Of a stretch of 64,000 bases of DNA, positions 36,051-45,888 are shown in pieces. The notes under the pieces were generated by a model. It was given only the letters and a program-made list of their open reading frames with translations. It was not told the origin of the DNA and did not search any database. The number at the start of each line of letters is the position of its first letter. Position 1 is the stretch's first letter. The stretch covers positions 418,106 to 482,105 of the forward strand of contig CAJTFW010000002.1 of the NCBI GenBank assembly GCA_910575445.1, written 5' to 3'. This DNA is from Lachnospiraceae bacterium (lineage in GTDB: Bacteria; Bacillota; Clostridia; Lachnospirales; Lachnospiraceae). Made by a program: the position numbers and the translations under genes.

Positions 36051-36821
36051 ATGCCGAGGACAAAGAAAAGATTTACGGCGTGCCGGGATGGGGCAAACGC
36101 AACCGTGGAACGATTTTATGAGTTTAAAAACTGGGCGGAAACCACCGTGGACCTATATTTCTATGGGGACATTGTTTCAGACTGGTGTGGAGCCTGGCAG
36201 GAAGAGGACCAGTACCCGGATGCAATCAAGAATTTCCTTGCGGAAGCCGGGGGAAAGGATTTGAACATATACATCAATTCCGGCGGCGGTTCCGTATTCG
36301 CCGGGATTGCCATTTACAATATGCTGAAAAGATACCAGGGAAAGAAAACCGTCCATGTGGATGCCCTGGCCGGGTCCATTGCTTCCGTCATTGCCTTTGC
36401 GGACAGCGATATGCCAACCATACCGTCAAACGCTTATCTGATGATTCACAAGCCATGGGCAGGGTGCGAGGGGAACGCCACGGAACTTAGAAAGATGGCG
36501 GAAAAACTGGATGCCGTGGAAAGCGGCATTATGAACATTTATGCAGAACATCTGGCGGAGGGTGTGGACATAGAAACGGTGAAAGGGATGGTGGAAGCAG
36601 AAACATGGCTGAACGGAACCCAGGCGGCGGAGTATTTCCGGGTAAAGGTGGGGGAGGAAAACACCATTGCCGCAGCGGTGCAGGATTACACGAAACTGTA
36701 TTGCCATAATACGCCAGGGGAGATTTTAAAGCCGGAGAGTGCAGCAGGGCAGCAGGACACCGGGGAGCAGGACAGACGGAAAGAGATTGTTTCACTTGCC
36801 ATGGAGTACATGACCAGGTGA
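36051..36821 (+). CDS. Head maturation protease, ClpP-like (S14)
   Basis: 256 aa. Serine protease fold with the nucleophile in DALAGSIASVIAFA, the histidine in AYLMIHKPW and the preceding INSGGGSVFAG loop. It cleaves the scaffold region of the capsid protein. Located between portal and capsid as in HK97. Confidence 0.93.
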   Translation: MPRTKKRFTACRDGANATVERFYEFKNWAETTVDLYFYGDIVSDWCGAWQEEDQYPDAIKNFLAEAGGKDLNIYINSGGGSVFAGIAIYNMLKRYQGKKTVHVDALAGSIASVIAFADSDMPTIPSNAYLMIHKPWAGCEGNATELRKMAEKLDAVESGIMNIYAEHLAEGVDIETVKGMVEAETWLNGTQAAEYFRVKVGEENTIAAAVQDYTKLYCHNTPGEILKPESAAGQQDTGEQDRRKEIVSLAMEYMTR

Positions 36822-36846
36822 GGGAGTAAGAAAGGAGAACATAGCA

Positions 36847-38079
36847 ATGACAAGAGAAGAGTTGATGAAACTTTCCAAAAAGGAACTTAAAAACCGGGCG
36901 GCGGACCTGGGGAAGAAAGCCCAGGCGTTTTCCGGCCAGGAATTGACGGATGCCATGGACGAAATGCGTCTGATTGGTGAAATCCTGGATGAAATCAAGA
37001 CAAGGGAAGAATTGATGGCAGCAGCCGCCGCAGCAGCAGGGACAGCGGAGCCGGAAGAGGGGGCAGAGGAACCGGGAGCCGGAGAGGGGAGCCAGGAGCC
37101 GAAGAACCAGGCCAGGGCAAAGAGCGGCAGGGCCTTAAAGGACGGGAAGAAAGTCACTTTTAAGGCAAAGGCGTTGGCAAGTCCCAGGAACGCAATTTCC
37201 ACCGCCAACGGGATTGTGATGCCGCAGCATGACAGCCCGGACATTTCCCCCACGTTCAACAATGTTTCTTCCCTCATTGACCGGGTGCATACCGTTCCGC
37301 TTCCGGGCGGCGAAAGCTACAGACGGCCCTATGTGGTTTCCTATGGGGACGGGGCAGGAAGCACCGCAGAGGGAGCGGACTACAACGCTTCCGAGCCGGA
37401 ATTTAACTATGCGGAGATTGTACGGGAGAAAATCACGGCCTATGCCGAAGAGCCGGAAGAAATGATTAAATTGCCGGATGCGGATTATGATGCCGTGGTG
37501 GAGGACAGCGTGACCCGTGCAATCAAGCGTTACGCTTCCAGACAGATTTTAGTGGGGCCGGGCGGCACTGGAAAGTTCCGTGGCATCTTTTTCAATCCCA
37601 CAGAAGAAAAGGAGCAGGTCATTGACCCGTCCACGGACATCACCACGATTACGGCCATTGATGACGGGACCCTGGATGAAATCATTTATTCCTATGGCGG
37701 TGATGAAGATGTGGAGGACGTTGCCGTGCTTATCCTCAATAAAAAGGACCTTAAAAAGTTCGCAAAGTTGCGTGACAAGCAGGGCCGCAAGGTGTACACA
37801 ATCAAGAACCATGGCAACACGGGAACCATTGATGAAGTGCCTTTTATCATAAATTCCGCTTGCGGAGAGGTTGGAGGAACCGCCGGGGCATATGCCATGG
37901 CATACGGCCCGTTAAGCAATTATGAAGTGGCAATTTTCAGTGATATTGATGCAAGGAAATCCGAGCATTACAAATTTAAGCAGGGCCAGGTTGCCTACCG
38001 TGCGGATGTGTTCATGGGCGGAAACGTGGTTGCCAAGAATGGATTCATCCGTGTAAAGAATCCGGCAGCGGCAAAGTAG
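36847..38079 (+). CDS. HK97-type major capsid protein
   Basis: 410 aa. Residues 1-100 form a charged coiled-coil scaffold (delta domain) with an Ala/Glu/Gly linker, expected to be removed by the upstream protease. The mature shell begins near residue 110 and contains IKRYASRQILVGPGGTGKFR and the C-terminal FMGGNVVAKNGFIRVK. aaggag upstream. Confidence 0.93.
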   Translation: MTREELMKLSKKELKNRAADLGKKAQAFSGQELTDAMDEMRLIGEILDEIKTREELMAAAAAAAGTAEPEEGAEEPGAGEGSQEPKNQARAKSGRALKDGKKVTFKAKALASPRNAISTANGIVMPQHDSPDISPTFNNVSSLIDRVHTVPLPGGESYRRPYVVSYGDGAGSTAEGADYNASEPEFNYAEIVREKITAYAEEPEEMIKLPDADYDAVVEDSVTRAIKRYASRQILVGPGGTGKFRGIFFNPTEEKEQVIDPSTDITTITAIDDGTLDEIIYSYGGDEDVEDVAVLILNKKDLKKFAKLRDKQGRKVYTIKNHGNTGTIDEVPFIINSACGEVGGTAGAYAMAYGPLSNYEVAIFSDIDARKSEHYKFKQGQVAYRADVFMGGNVVAKNGFIRVKNPAAAK

Positions 38080-38101
38080 GAAGCAGGAAAGGCGGCAGGG
38101 C

Positions 38102-38413
38102 ATGACAAAGGAAGAACTGATTTCCAGGGCAAAATTGCGGATTCGCAAAATGTCAACTGACACCCTGGACATAGACGTGGGGCAACTGGTAGAGGTTGCC
38201 CTTGCAGACCTAAAGCGGATAGGGGTGCATCCGTCATACTTAGGGCCGGAGGACATAAAGGACCCGTTGATTGTGGAAGCCGCTTTACTCTATGCGGATG
38301 CAAACTTTGGACACCCGGACAACCACAAAGAGTTGATGGAATCATACAACATGATTTGCACGAAAATAAAGGGCGGTGGCTACAATCGAAGCAATAGTGA
38401 AACTGTTGGTTAA
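38102..38413 (+). CDS. Head-tail connector (gp6-like)
   Basis: 103 aa, helical, with DPLIVEAALLYADANFG, a pattern of DNA-packaging/adaptor proteins that ring the portal. Overlaps the next gene by 38 nt in another frame. Confidence 0.75.
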   Translation: MTKEELISRAKLRIRKMSTDTLDIDVGQLVEVALADLKRIGVHPSYLGPEDIKDPLIVEAALLYADANFGHPDNHKELMESYNMICTKIKGGGYNRSNSETVG

Positions 38414-38663
38414 AAAGAACCCAAAGGAATACCTGGAAAAAGAAGCCTATGGGACAATCCACCCGGTAGGCCGTGATGAATTTACGGCAGCAGGGCAGAA
38501 AAGTTTCAAGGCATCCATGATGGTTGAGGTTTGGGGATTTGAATATGAGGGGCAGACGGAAATAGTGGTGGACGGCAGGACATTGGCTGTCTATCGGACA
38601 TACGGCCCCAAAAGCAACGGGAAGATTGAACTTTACGCCGGGGAAAGGGCTGGTAAGAATTGA
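38376..38663 (+). CDS. Head closure / head-tail adaptor protein
   Basis: 95 aa from GTG 38376. Beta-rich with GFEYEGQTEIVVDGRTLAVY, as in phage head-closure proteins. Position between connector and gp10-like gene supports the call. Confidence 0.7.
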   Translation: MATIEAIVKLLVKKNPKEYLEKEAYGTIHPVGRDEFTAAGQKSFKASMMVEVWGFEYEGQTEIVVDGRTLAVYRTYGPKSNGKIELYAGERAGKN

Positions 38664-39055
38664 GGACATCCATTGACGGCCTGGGGGATGCCATAATGTC
38701 ACAGTTGGAGGAATGGACAAACGGGGAGTTGAAACAAGCCGTAAATGAGGGCTTGAAAGAAACCGCCGCCGCAGCGGAAAAGGCGTTGAAGCAGGGCGGA
38801 CCGTACACGGAGAGAACCGGGAAATATACCAAGGACTGGACGCATGACGTAAGGGGCAGCAGGGCATCCGCAATTACTGGATTGAACGGATATTCCGTGT
38901 ATAACAAGAAAAATTACCAACTGACCCATTTACTGGAAAAAGGGCACCAGGCAAGGCACGGCGGCAGGGTAAGGGCGTTTGAACATATCGGCCCCGTAAA
39001 TGATACCCTGGGGGAATTGGCCGTACAGAAGATAACGCAGAAAGTGAGGGGATAG
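38660..39055 (+). CDS. HK97 gp10-like tail completion protein
   Basis: 131 aa from TTG 38660 (4-nt overlap). The segment TERTGKYTKDWTHDVRG and LLEKGHQARHGGRVRAFEHI are typical of the HK97 gp10 family. Confidence 0.8.
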   Translation: MRTSIDGLGDAIMSQLEEWTNGELKQAVNEGLKETAAAAEKALKQGGPYTERTGKYTKDWTHDVRGSRASAITGLNGYSVYNKKNYQLTHLLEKGHQARHGGRVRAFEHIGPVNDTLGELAVQKITQKVRG

Positions 39056-39056
39056 C

Positions 39057-39434
39057 GTGGGGGTTGAAGAACTTGTGCAGAGGGCAAAGGCATTTTCTGT
39101 AAAACACGGAATACCGCTTGCGAAGAACCAATTTGAGGGAACCGTTGATGACCCGGTGCCGCCGCTTCCCTATATGGTTTATATGCTTCCGCATGATACG
39201 GGCAGGGGAGCGGACAACCTAAACAATTTAAAGGCCAGGGATTTTGACCTGGAATTATATACCGTGGCGGATGATGAAGAACGGGAGGACCTGGCCGGAA
39301 AGATGGAAGCGGAAATTTTCCCGGATGTGGAATATGAAATGTACCTGGCCCCTATCCCGGATGAAGAATGTTTCCAGACGGCCTATGAGGTAAAGGGGCT
39401 GCTTACCAAAACGAAAGGAGCGAAAAGAGCATGA
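39057..39434 (+). CDS. Tail terminator-type protein
   Basis: 125 aa from GTG 39057. A PYMVYMLPHDTGRGADNLN region and small alpha/beta layout match minor proteins that cap the tail tube in siphoviruses. Call rests mainly on position. Confidence 0.6.
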   Translation: MGVEELVQRAKAFSVKHGIPLAKNQFEGTVDDPVPPLPYMVYMLPHDTGRGADNLNNLKARDFDLELYTVADDEEREDLAGKMEAEIFPDVEYEMYLAPIPDEECFQTAYEVKGLLTKTKGAKRA

Positions 39435-40048
39435 ACAAAGAAAGCATTGTCTTAGGTTCCGGCGATTTGTATTGTACGGAGTTTGAGGGCACGGACAAGG
39501 AATTGCCAACCAATGAAGCATTGGAAACGGAAGAAAACCGCCTGGGCTATATCAAAGGCGGTGCTGAAATCGAATATGCACCGTCTTTCTACGAAGCCAA
39601 AGACGATATGGGAAAGGTTTCCAAGGTCATCATAACGGAAGAGGAAGCAACCTTTAAATCCGGGATTATGACCTGGTGCGGAACCACGTTACAGAAATTA
39701 TGCCAGACCGCAAGGGTCACGGAGGACAAGGCAAAGAAGAAACGCATTGTGAAGATTGGAGGAATCGGCAATGCGGATGGAAAGCGGTATGTTATCCATT
39801 TTGTACATAAAGACCCGGTGGACGGGGACGTAAGGGTAACAATCGTTGGAAACAACCAGGCCGGATTTACCATTGCATTTGCCAAGGACAGCGAAACCGT
39901 CATTGATGCAGAGTTTAAGGCACAGCCCATGGACAAGGAGGGCACGCTTATTCTGTATGAAGAGGATATGGACGCTACAGAGGAAGCAGCAGGACCCGAA
40001 AGCGGAGGGGGACAAGGCGGAGAAGAGGAACCCGGCGGCGAAGTATAA
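39431..40048 (+). CDS. Major tail tube protein
   Basis: 205 aa. Starts MNKESIVLGSGDLYCTEFEG, followed by an immunoglobulin-like beta barrel and an acidic Gly/Glu tail. Placed before the tail chaperones and tape measure as expected. Confidence 0.85.
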   Translation: MNKESIVLGSGDLYCTEFEGTDKELPTNEALETEENRLGYIKGGAEIEYAPSFYEAKDDMGKVSKVIITEEEATFKSGIMTWCGTTLQKLCQTARVTEDKAKKKRIVKIGGIGNADGKRYVIHFVHKDPVDGDVRVTIVGNNQAGFTIAFAKDSETVIDAEFKAQPMDKEGTLILYEEDMDATEEAAGPESGGGQGGEEEPGGEV

Positions 40049-40111
40049 GACCGTAAGAGCGGCCAGGGAGAAGCCCCCAGGCCGCTTATTCCATGAAAGG
40101 AGAATGAGGGC

Positions 40112-40468
40112 ATGGCAGTAAAGGAATTTAATTGCAACAAGCTGAAAAGGACGTTCTGGCCGTTCACGCTGAAAGACAAGGTGGACGGGGACGGGAACGT
40201 GGTGGAAAAGGGCAGGAAAATCATTGTGAGGATGCCGCAGAAACAGGTTTTTGAAGCCATTAAGGAAATCCAGGACGTGGAAGAGGAAAACGCCACGGTG
40301 GAGGACACGGAAGCCATTTACAGACTGTTGGCGGCAGTCCTTAACAACAATATGAACCGTGTAAGGGTGACGGAAAAGGACCTGGAGGATTACGACATAG
40401 AAGAGTGTACGGCAATCCTGGAAGCCTATATGTCGTTTGTGGACGAACTGAAAACAAACCCAAACTAG
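40112..40468 (+). CDS. Tail assembly chaperone, gpG-like
   Basis: 118 aa, helical and acidic. Ends TNPN followed by stop. The heptamer C CCA AAC (40459-40465) is positioned in frame immediately before the stop, so a fraction of ribosomes should slip -1 and continue into the following frame, giving the gpGT-type fusion needed to coat the tape measure. Confidence 0.85.
   Translation: MAVKEFNCNKLKRTFWPFTLKDKVDGDGNVVEKGRKIIVRMPQKQVFEAIKEIQDVEEENATVEDTEAIYRLLAAVLNNNMNRVRVTEKDLEDYDIEECTAILEAYMSFVDELKTNPN
40459..40465 (+). promoter_or_regulatory. -1 ribosomal frameshift heptamer
   Basis: CCCAAAC read as C CCA AAC in the upstream frame fits X XXY YYZ. After slippage the next codons are CTA GCC ATG CCC, entering the gpT-like frame. 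Confidence 0.85.
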
Positions 40469-40746
40469 CCATGCCCTTTTATCCACGCCAGGATAAAGGG
40501 GAAGAGATACCGTACACATTGCTTACACGCCCGGAAAAACTGGTGATGGATTATTGCCATATAGACATTTACGAAGTGCAGGAAATGGAGATTGACGTTT
40601 ATCTGTTTTTCATGCGTGAAGCAATGATTTATGAAAATTCACAGACCGAAGAGGGCCGGGAATATCTGAAAAACTGTTGGCGGATGGAGCAGACGAAGCC
40701 GGACCGTGAGGGGCTACGAAGAAATTTCAAGAAGAAAGGGGGCTGA
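40466..40746 (+). CDS. Tail assembly chaperone extension, gpT-like
   Basis: About 93 codons (LAMPFYPRQDKGEEIPYTLL through the end FKKKGG) read after the -1 shift. No good independent start exists. The overlap with the tape measure gene is none to minimal (the latter starts at 40751). Confidence 0.8.
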
Positions 40747-40750
40747 TACC

Positions 40751-43700
40751 GTGGCAAACAAGGGGATAAAGGGAATCACTATTGAGATTGGTGGAGATAC
40801 CACCAAACTTGAAAAGGCACTTTCCGGCGTGAATGGGAAAGTGAGGAATACCCAGGCAGAACTAAGGGAAGTAAACAAACTTCTTAAAATGGACCCCAAG
40901 AACACGGAAGCCCTGGCACAGAAACAAACGCTTTTAAGTGATGCCATTGAGGAAACCAAGGAAAAACTGGATATTCTGAAAACGGCGGAAAGGCAAGTGC
41001 AAGAACAGTTCCAAAGGGGAGAGGTTTCGGAAGAGCAATACCGGGCATTGAAAAGGGAAATTGAAAAGACAAGCCTGGAATTGGAGGATTTGGAGGAAGC
41101 GGCAAGGCAGACGGACAAGGCCGTGGAAGAATTGGGGAAGTCATCCGCTCTTTCCGGCGAAGAATTGAAAAAGGCAGAGGAAAAGGCCGGGACTTTCAAG
41201 GAAAAGTTAGGGAAGCTAGGAGAAGCGGCGGAGGGTGCGGCAAAAGCATTGGGGGCCGGATTCGTTGCCGCCGCTACATATGCCACAAAGTTTGAAACGG
41301 ATTGTGACAAGGCATTAAACACAGTCATCACACAGACGGGGGCAGCAGACAGTGAAGTGGAGGGGTTGGAAGAAACCCTTTTAAGCATATACAAGGATAA
41401 TTTTGGCGAGGACATAAACGACATAGCAACGGCCATGGCGGCAGTCAAGCAGCAGACGGGCCTTGCAGATGAAGAACTGAAAAACACCACGGAAACCGCC
41501 ATTCTGATGCGTGATACCTTTGATATAGACGTAAACGAGGGCATCCGGGGCGTTAATGCCATGATGAAGCAGTTTGGTATTTCTTCCGAGGAAGCATACA
41601 ACCTTTTGGCACAGGGGGCACAAAAGGGGCTGAACCAGAACGGGGACCTTGCGGACCAGTTGGCAGAATATTCCGTGTATTACAATGACCTGGGGATTTC
41701 CGCAGAGGAAGCATTTAACATGATGGCGAATGGTGCCAAGAACGGCACGTTCCAGATTGATTATCTGAATGATGCCGTGAAAGAGTTTGGCATAAGGGTA
41801 AAGGACGGAACGGCGGATGATGCCTTTAAGGAATTGGGGCTTAATGCGGAGGATTTGAAAAAGAAGTTCGCAGAGGGCGGCGAAGGTGCAAGGGAAGCCT
41901 TTGATATAGTGAACAATGCCCTTTTTTCTTGTGATGATAAGGTGCAGCGCAATATTTTGGGCGTTACCCTTTACGGGACCAAATGGGAGGATTTGGGAGA
42001 AGATGCAGTGCGTTCCCTGGTGAATACCCAGGGTGAGATTTCCAACGCCAATGATGCCCTGGAAAAGATAAATGAGAATAAATACAATGACCTGGGGAAC
42101 CAGTTTGAAGAGTTAGGGCGGAACATCAAAGTTGATTTGATAAAGCCCATAGGCGAAGAACTACAGCCAGTAATCAGTGATGTAATAAAAGAAGTCAAAA
42201 GCAAGATACCGCAAGTAAAAACCATTGTGCTTGCGGTTATCGACAAGGTAAAGGAATTTATTTCTTTTGTGTCAAAGCATGGGTCACAGATTATTTCCAT
42301 TATTGCCGGGATTGCCGCCGGGATGCTTGCATGGAACGTGGTAACAATGATTCAAGGGCTGATTTCTGCCTTTAAGGTATGGAAAACAACCACCGAGGGC
42401 GTGACGATTGCACAGAAACTTTTGAACACGGCAATGAACGCCAATCCTATCGGCATTGTGGTAACGATAATAGGAACGCTTGTGGCGGCACTTGTTACCT
42501 TGTTTGCAACGAATGAGGATTTCCGAAACAAAGTAATTGCCATATGGAACAAAGTAAAGGAAGTGGCGGCGGACGTTTTCGGTTCCATTGCGGACTTTTT
42601 CACCGTCACAATACCAAACGCCTTTAAGGCCGTGGTGAATTTCATAAAATCGAACTGGCAGGGGCTTTTGCTGCTGATAGTCAATCCGTTTGCCGGAGCC
42701 TTTAAACTTCTTTACGATAATTGCGGGGCGTTCCGGGAATTTATAGACAATCTGGTGGCGAACATCAAACAATTTTTTCAAAATTTGTGGGATGGCCTGG
42801 TTTCCATTTTCCAGGGCGTGGGCAAGTGGTTCACGGACCGGTTCACGGAAGCGTATAAAGGCGTGACCCGTGTATTTGCGGCAATCGGTTCCTGGTTCGG
42901 TGCCAGGTGGAACGATATAAAGAACGCCCTGGCCCAAGTGGCAACGTGGTTCCTTACCATGTTCACCAATGCCTACAACAACGTGACCCGTGTATTTGCG
43001 GCAATCGGTTCCTGGTTCGGTGCCAGGTGGAACGATATAAAGAACGCCCTGGCCCAAGTGGCAACGTGGTTCCTTACCATGTTCACCAATGCCTACAACA
43101 ACGTAACCCGTGTATTTGCGGCAATCGGTTCCTGGTTCGGTGCCAGGTGGAACGATATAAAGAACGCCCTGGCCCAAGTGGCAACGTGGTTCCTTACCAT
43201 GTTCACCAATGCCTACAACAACGTAACCCGTGTATTTGCGGCAATCGGTTCCTGGTTCGGTGCCAGATGGACGGAAATAAAGTCCGCCCTTGCAAACGTG
43301 GCATCCTGGTTTTCAACCACATTCCAAAACGCATACCAGGGCGTGGTAAACGCATTTTCAAACGTGGTTTCGTTCTTTTCTGGCCTATGGGAGAAAATCA
43401 AGGGCTGTTTTGTGGACGTGGGCGTGAAAATCGGTTCCGCCGTTGGGGATGCCTTTAAATCGGCAATCAATAGCTGCCTTTCCACCATAGAGGGCGTGGT
43501 AAATAAATTCATAGGCATGATTAACGGTGTGATTGATGTAATCAATGAGATACCGGGCGTTTCCCTGGGGAAGATAAGCACCTTGTCATTGCCAAGACTA
43601 GCAAAGGGCGGCGTATTGAGGGAGGGCCAGGCCATGGTGGCGGAAGCCGGCCCGGAACTTTTGAGCATGGTAAACGGAAAGGCGGTTGTAACGCCGCTTA

Positions 43701-43864
43701 CTGGGACAGCAAGGAACCACGCCATGGAGAACGCCGGAAAAGGCGGCGGTGGATATGTACAGAATGTGAATATAACAAGCCCAAAGGCGTTAAGTCCTTA
43801 TGAGGTGGGCAGACAGACCAGGCTACAGACCAGGGCCATGATTTTAAGGATGCAAAGGGGGTAA
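40751..43864 (+). CDS. Tail tape measure protein
   Basis: 1037 aa from GTG 40751 (VANKGIKGITIEIGGD; gggggct upstream). N-terminal coiled coil (about 20-150), an Ala-rich membrane-like part, a hydrophobic mid region (IISIIAGIAAGMLAWNVV), then 3.3 nearly identical 40-residue repeats (42863-43262) rich in Trp and Phe, and a C-terminal domain. Its length sets tail length; by the known ratio of about 0.15 nm per residue the tail would be roughly 150 nm. Confidence 0.95.
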   Translation: MANKGIKGITIEIGGDTTKLEKALSGVNGKVRNTQAELREVNKLLKMDPKNTEALAQKQTLLSDAIEETKEKLDILKTAERQVQEQFQRGEVSEEQYRALKREIEKTSLELEDLEEAARQTDKAVEELGKSSALSGEELKKAEEKAGTFKEKLGKLGEAAEGAAKALGAGFVAAATYATKFETDCDKALNTVITQTGAADSEVEGLEETLLSIYKDNFGEDINDIATAMAAVKQQTGLADEELKNTTETAILMRDTFDIDVNEGIRGVNAMMKQFGISSEEAYNLLAQGAQKGLNQNGDLADQLAEYSVYYNDLGISAEEAFNMMANGAKNGTFQIDYLNDAVKEFGIRVKDGTADDAFKELGLNAEDLKKKFAEGGEGAREAFDIVNNALFSCDDKVQRNILGVTLYGTKWEDLGEDAVRSLVNTQGEISNANDALEKINENKYNDLGNQFEELGRNIKVDLIKPIGEELQPVISDVIKEVKSKIPQVKTIVLAVIDKVKEFISFVSKHGSQIISIIAGIAAGMLAWNVVTMIQGLISAFKVWKTTTEGVTIAQKLLNTAMNANPIGIVVTIIGTLVAALVTLFATNEDFRNKVIAIWNKVKEVAADVFGSIADFFTVTIPNAFKAVVNFIKSNWQGLLLLIVNPFAGAFKLLYDNCGAFREFIDNLVANIKQFFQNLWDGLVSIFQGVGKWFTDRFTEAYKGVTRVFAAIGSWFGARWNDIKNALAQVATWFLTMFTNAYNNVTRVFAAIGSWFGARWNDIKNALAQVATWFLTMFTNAYNNVTRVFAAIGSWFGARWNDIKNALAQVATWFLTMFTNAYNNVTRVFAAIGSWFGARWTEIKSALANVASWFSTTFQNAYQGVVNAFSNVVSFFSGLWEKIKGCFVDVGVKIGSAVGDAFKSAINSCLSTIEGVVNKFIGMINGVIDVINEIPGVSLGKISTLSLPRLAKGGVLREGQAMVAEAGPELLSMVNGKAVVTPLTGTARNHAMENAGKGGGGYVQNVNITSPKALSPYEVGRQTRLQTRAMILRMQRG
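42863..43262 (+). repeat. 120-bp tandem repeat in the tape measure gene
   Basis: Three full 120-bp copies (42863, 42983, 43103) differ by about one base; a fourth begins at 43223 and diverges after about 44 bp. Each unit encodes 40 residues beginning VTRVFAAIGSWFGARWNDIK. Recent duplication, prone to slippage. Confidence 0.95.
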
Positions 43865-43869
43865 ATCCA

Positions 43870-44820
43870 GTGTCGGACATTAAAGTGATATGCACAAGCG
43901 ATAAGAACGTGGCATTGACCTTTACCTGGGACGGGTTTACCCCGTTCCACCTGGTAGACATAGAGGGCATATACGGGATAGAAAGCAACGTGGTAACAAG
44001 CGAGAACACCACCACGGACGGCAGCACCTACCAGGGAGCCACGGCAAAGGAAAGAAACATTGTGCTGACCGTGGAAATGGATGGGGACTATAAGGAGAAC
44101 CGAAACCTTTTATACCGCACGTTCCCCATAAAACGGACCGGGACCATGCAGTATATAGAGGACGGGGAAGCCAAGACTATTGATTATGAGGTTGAAAACA
44201 TCCTGCCGGGAGCCACAACGGGCGTGGTGCGTGACTATACCATTTCCCTAAAATGCACGGACCCGTATTTCAAGGACCTGGCAGACATTGAAGTGGTGAT
44301 GGCATCATGGGTGAGTGATTTCTTTTTCCCGGCGTGCTTCCCGGAAGAGGGCGTTATATTTGGGCACCGGGAAGCTGAATTGGTAAAGGAAATTGAAAAT
44401 GACAGCGGAGCCGACAATATCGGCATTGTGGTAATCTTCCATGCGGACGGTGCCGTGAAGAACCCGGCCATATACCATGCCGAAAGCGGAGAATTTACAA
44501 AGGTTGGATATACGGAGAACAATTTCACCATGGCATCCGGCCAGTACGTCATCATAAACACTTATACCGGGAAAAAGAACATATACCTTTTGGACGGCGT
44601 GACCCAGGCGGAGATTGAGAACCATAAAAACAATTATGGGGTGATTGATTGGGATGCCGTGATTGAACGGTACGGAACCGTGATAAATGAATACCTGGAT
44701 GAAGATGGGGACTTTATACAGTTGCAGGATGGGACCAACACCCTTACCTATTCGGCGGATGAGGGCGTGAACTATCTTTCCATATCTGTATATTACAGAA
44801 TTTCATATTTGGGGGTGTAG
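43870..44820 (+). CDS. Distal tail protein (Dit-like)
   Basis: 316 aa from GTG 43870. The N-terminal part (ALTFTWDGFTPFHLVDIEG) and a galectin-like C-terminal beta domain match phage tail family proteins that form the hub between tube and tip. Confidence 0.8.
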   Translation: MSDIKVICTSDKNVALTFTWDGFTPFHLVDIEGIYGIESNVVTSENTTTDGSTYQGATAKERNIVLTVEMDGDYKENRNLLYRTFPIKRTGTMQYIEDGEAKTIDYEVENILPGATTGVVRDYTISLKCTDPYFKDLADIEVVMASWVSDFFFPACFPEEGVIFGHREAELVKEIENDSGADNIGIVVIFHADGAVKNPAIYHAESGEFTKVGYTENNFTMASGQYVIINTYTGKKNIYLLDGVTQAEIENHKNNYGVIDWDAVIERYGTVINEYLDEDGDFIQLQDGTNTLTYSADEGVNYLSISVYYRISYLGV

Positions 44821-44822
44821 GA

Positions 44823-45869
44823 ATGGAAATACACGTCTATGACAGAAACCTTAGACGGTTGGGGCACATTGAGAACCACACGTCCCTACAGTGGCACAGA
44901 AAATATTATGAATGTGGGACATTTGAACTTCACTGCCCGGTGACGGCGGAAAATCTTAGGCTTTTGAAGCCTGGGAACGTCATTGCCAAAGGGGACAACA
45001 AACTGGAAGCTGCCGTGATACGGGGGGACCAGACGGAAGAGGAAAGCACGCTTGTAAATGAGATTACCAGGAATGGAAAGTTTCTTCCCGTGTACCTGGG
45101 GGACCGTCTGACCGGGCCGCTTTTCAATTACAGCGGAACCGTGGAAGATGCCATGCGTTTTATGTTGGGCAGGATGGCAGCAGTTCCCCTATTGCAGATT
45201 GCGGAGGGGACCGGGGACAAGACAAAAATACAGTTCCAGGCCACTTACAAGAACGTCCTGGAATACCTCACCAAACTGGCGAGGTATGCGGAAATCGGGT
45301 TCCGTGTGGTGCCGGATTTCAAGAAAAAGACCATGACCTTTGAAACCTATAAGGGCATAGACAGAACCCAGGCACAAGGGAAAAATCCCAGGGTCATCTT
45401 TTCGGAAAGTTACGATAATCTGAACCAGGCAAAGCATAATTACAGTGACGAAAGCATGAAAACCAAAGTAATTGTGGGAGGGGCAGGGGAGGGGTTGAAC
45501 CGTGTCTATGTGACCGTGGGCGGCGGAAGCGGTTTTGATTTACGGGAGGTTTTTCTGGATGCAAAGGACATAAACAAGGATGAACTGACGGAAGCGGCAT
45601 ACCTGGCCGCATTGCGGACCAGGGGGCAGGAATACCTAAACGAAAACAAGGTATTTGAAAACTTTGAAGCTGAAGCCGAAGCGGACGTGAATTTCACCTA
45701 CCAAAAGGATTATGACCTGGGGGACGTTGTGACCGTCAAGAAGAAAAAATGGGGCACGTCACAGAATCTACGGATAACGGAACTTTGCGAGGTTTACGAA
45801 TACGGGGGGATGTACGTTGTCCCCACGTTTGGGGATGCCCTGCCCACGGCAATAAAATGGGACGATTAG
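44823..45869 (+). CDS. Tail protein, ReqiPepy6 gp37-like (Tal/hub)
   Basis: 348 aa. Starts MEIHVYDRNLRRLGHIENHT, with YYECGTFELHCPVTAENLRL, characteristic of the siphovirus ReqiPepy6 gp37-like family that forms the tail-tip hub. It lacks the long lytic extension of larger Tal proteins. Confidence 0.85.
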   Translation: MEIHVYDRNLRRLGHIENHTSLQWHRKYYECGTFELHCPVTAENLRLLKPGNVIAKGDNKLEAAVIRGDQTEEESTLVNEITRNGKFLPVYLGDRLTGPLFNYSGTVEDAMRFMLGRMAAVPLLQIAEGTGDKTKIQFQATYKNVLEYLTKLARYAEIGFRVVPDFKKKTMTFETYKGIDRTQAQGKNPRVIFSESYDNLNQAKHNYSDESMKTKVIVGGAGEGLNRVYVTVGGGSGFDLREVFLDAKDINKDELTEAAYLAALRTRGQEYLNENKVFENFEAEAEADVNFTYQKDYDLGDVVTVKKKKWGTSQNLRITELCEVYEYGGMYVVPTFGDALPTAIKWDD

Positions 45870-45888
45870 GGGAAAGGAGGAAAAGACA

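Noticed and set aside
40706..40750. Longer tape measure start at 40706
   Set aside because: It overlaps the gpT-like frame and lacks a ribosome site; GTG 40751 is better placed.
42863..43262. CRISPR-like array of regular repeats
   Set aside because: Repeats have no variable spacers and are in frame within the tape measure gene as 40-residue units.
42284..43458. Long overlapping ORFs on both strands across the tape measure repeats
   Set aside because: They are repeat-driven shadows without ribosome sites; the tape measure frame explains the region.
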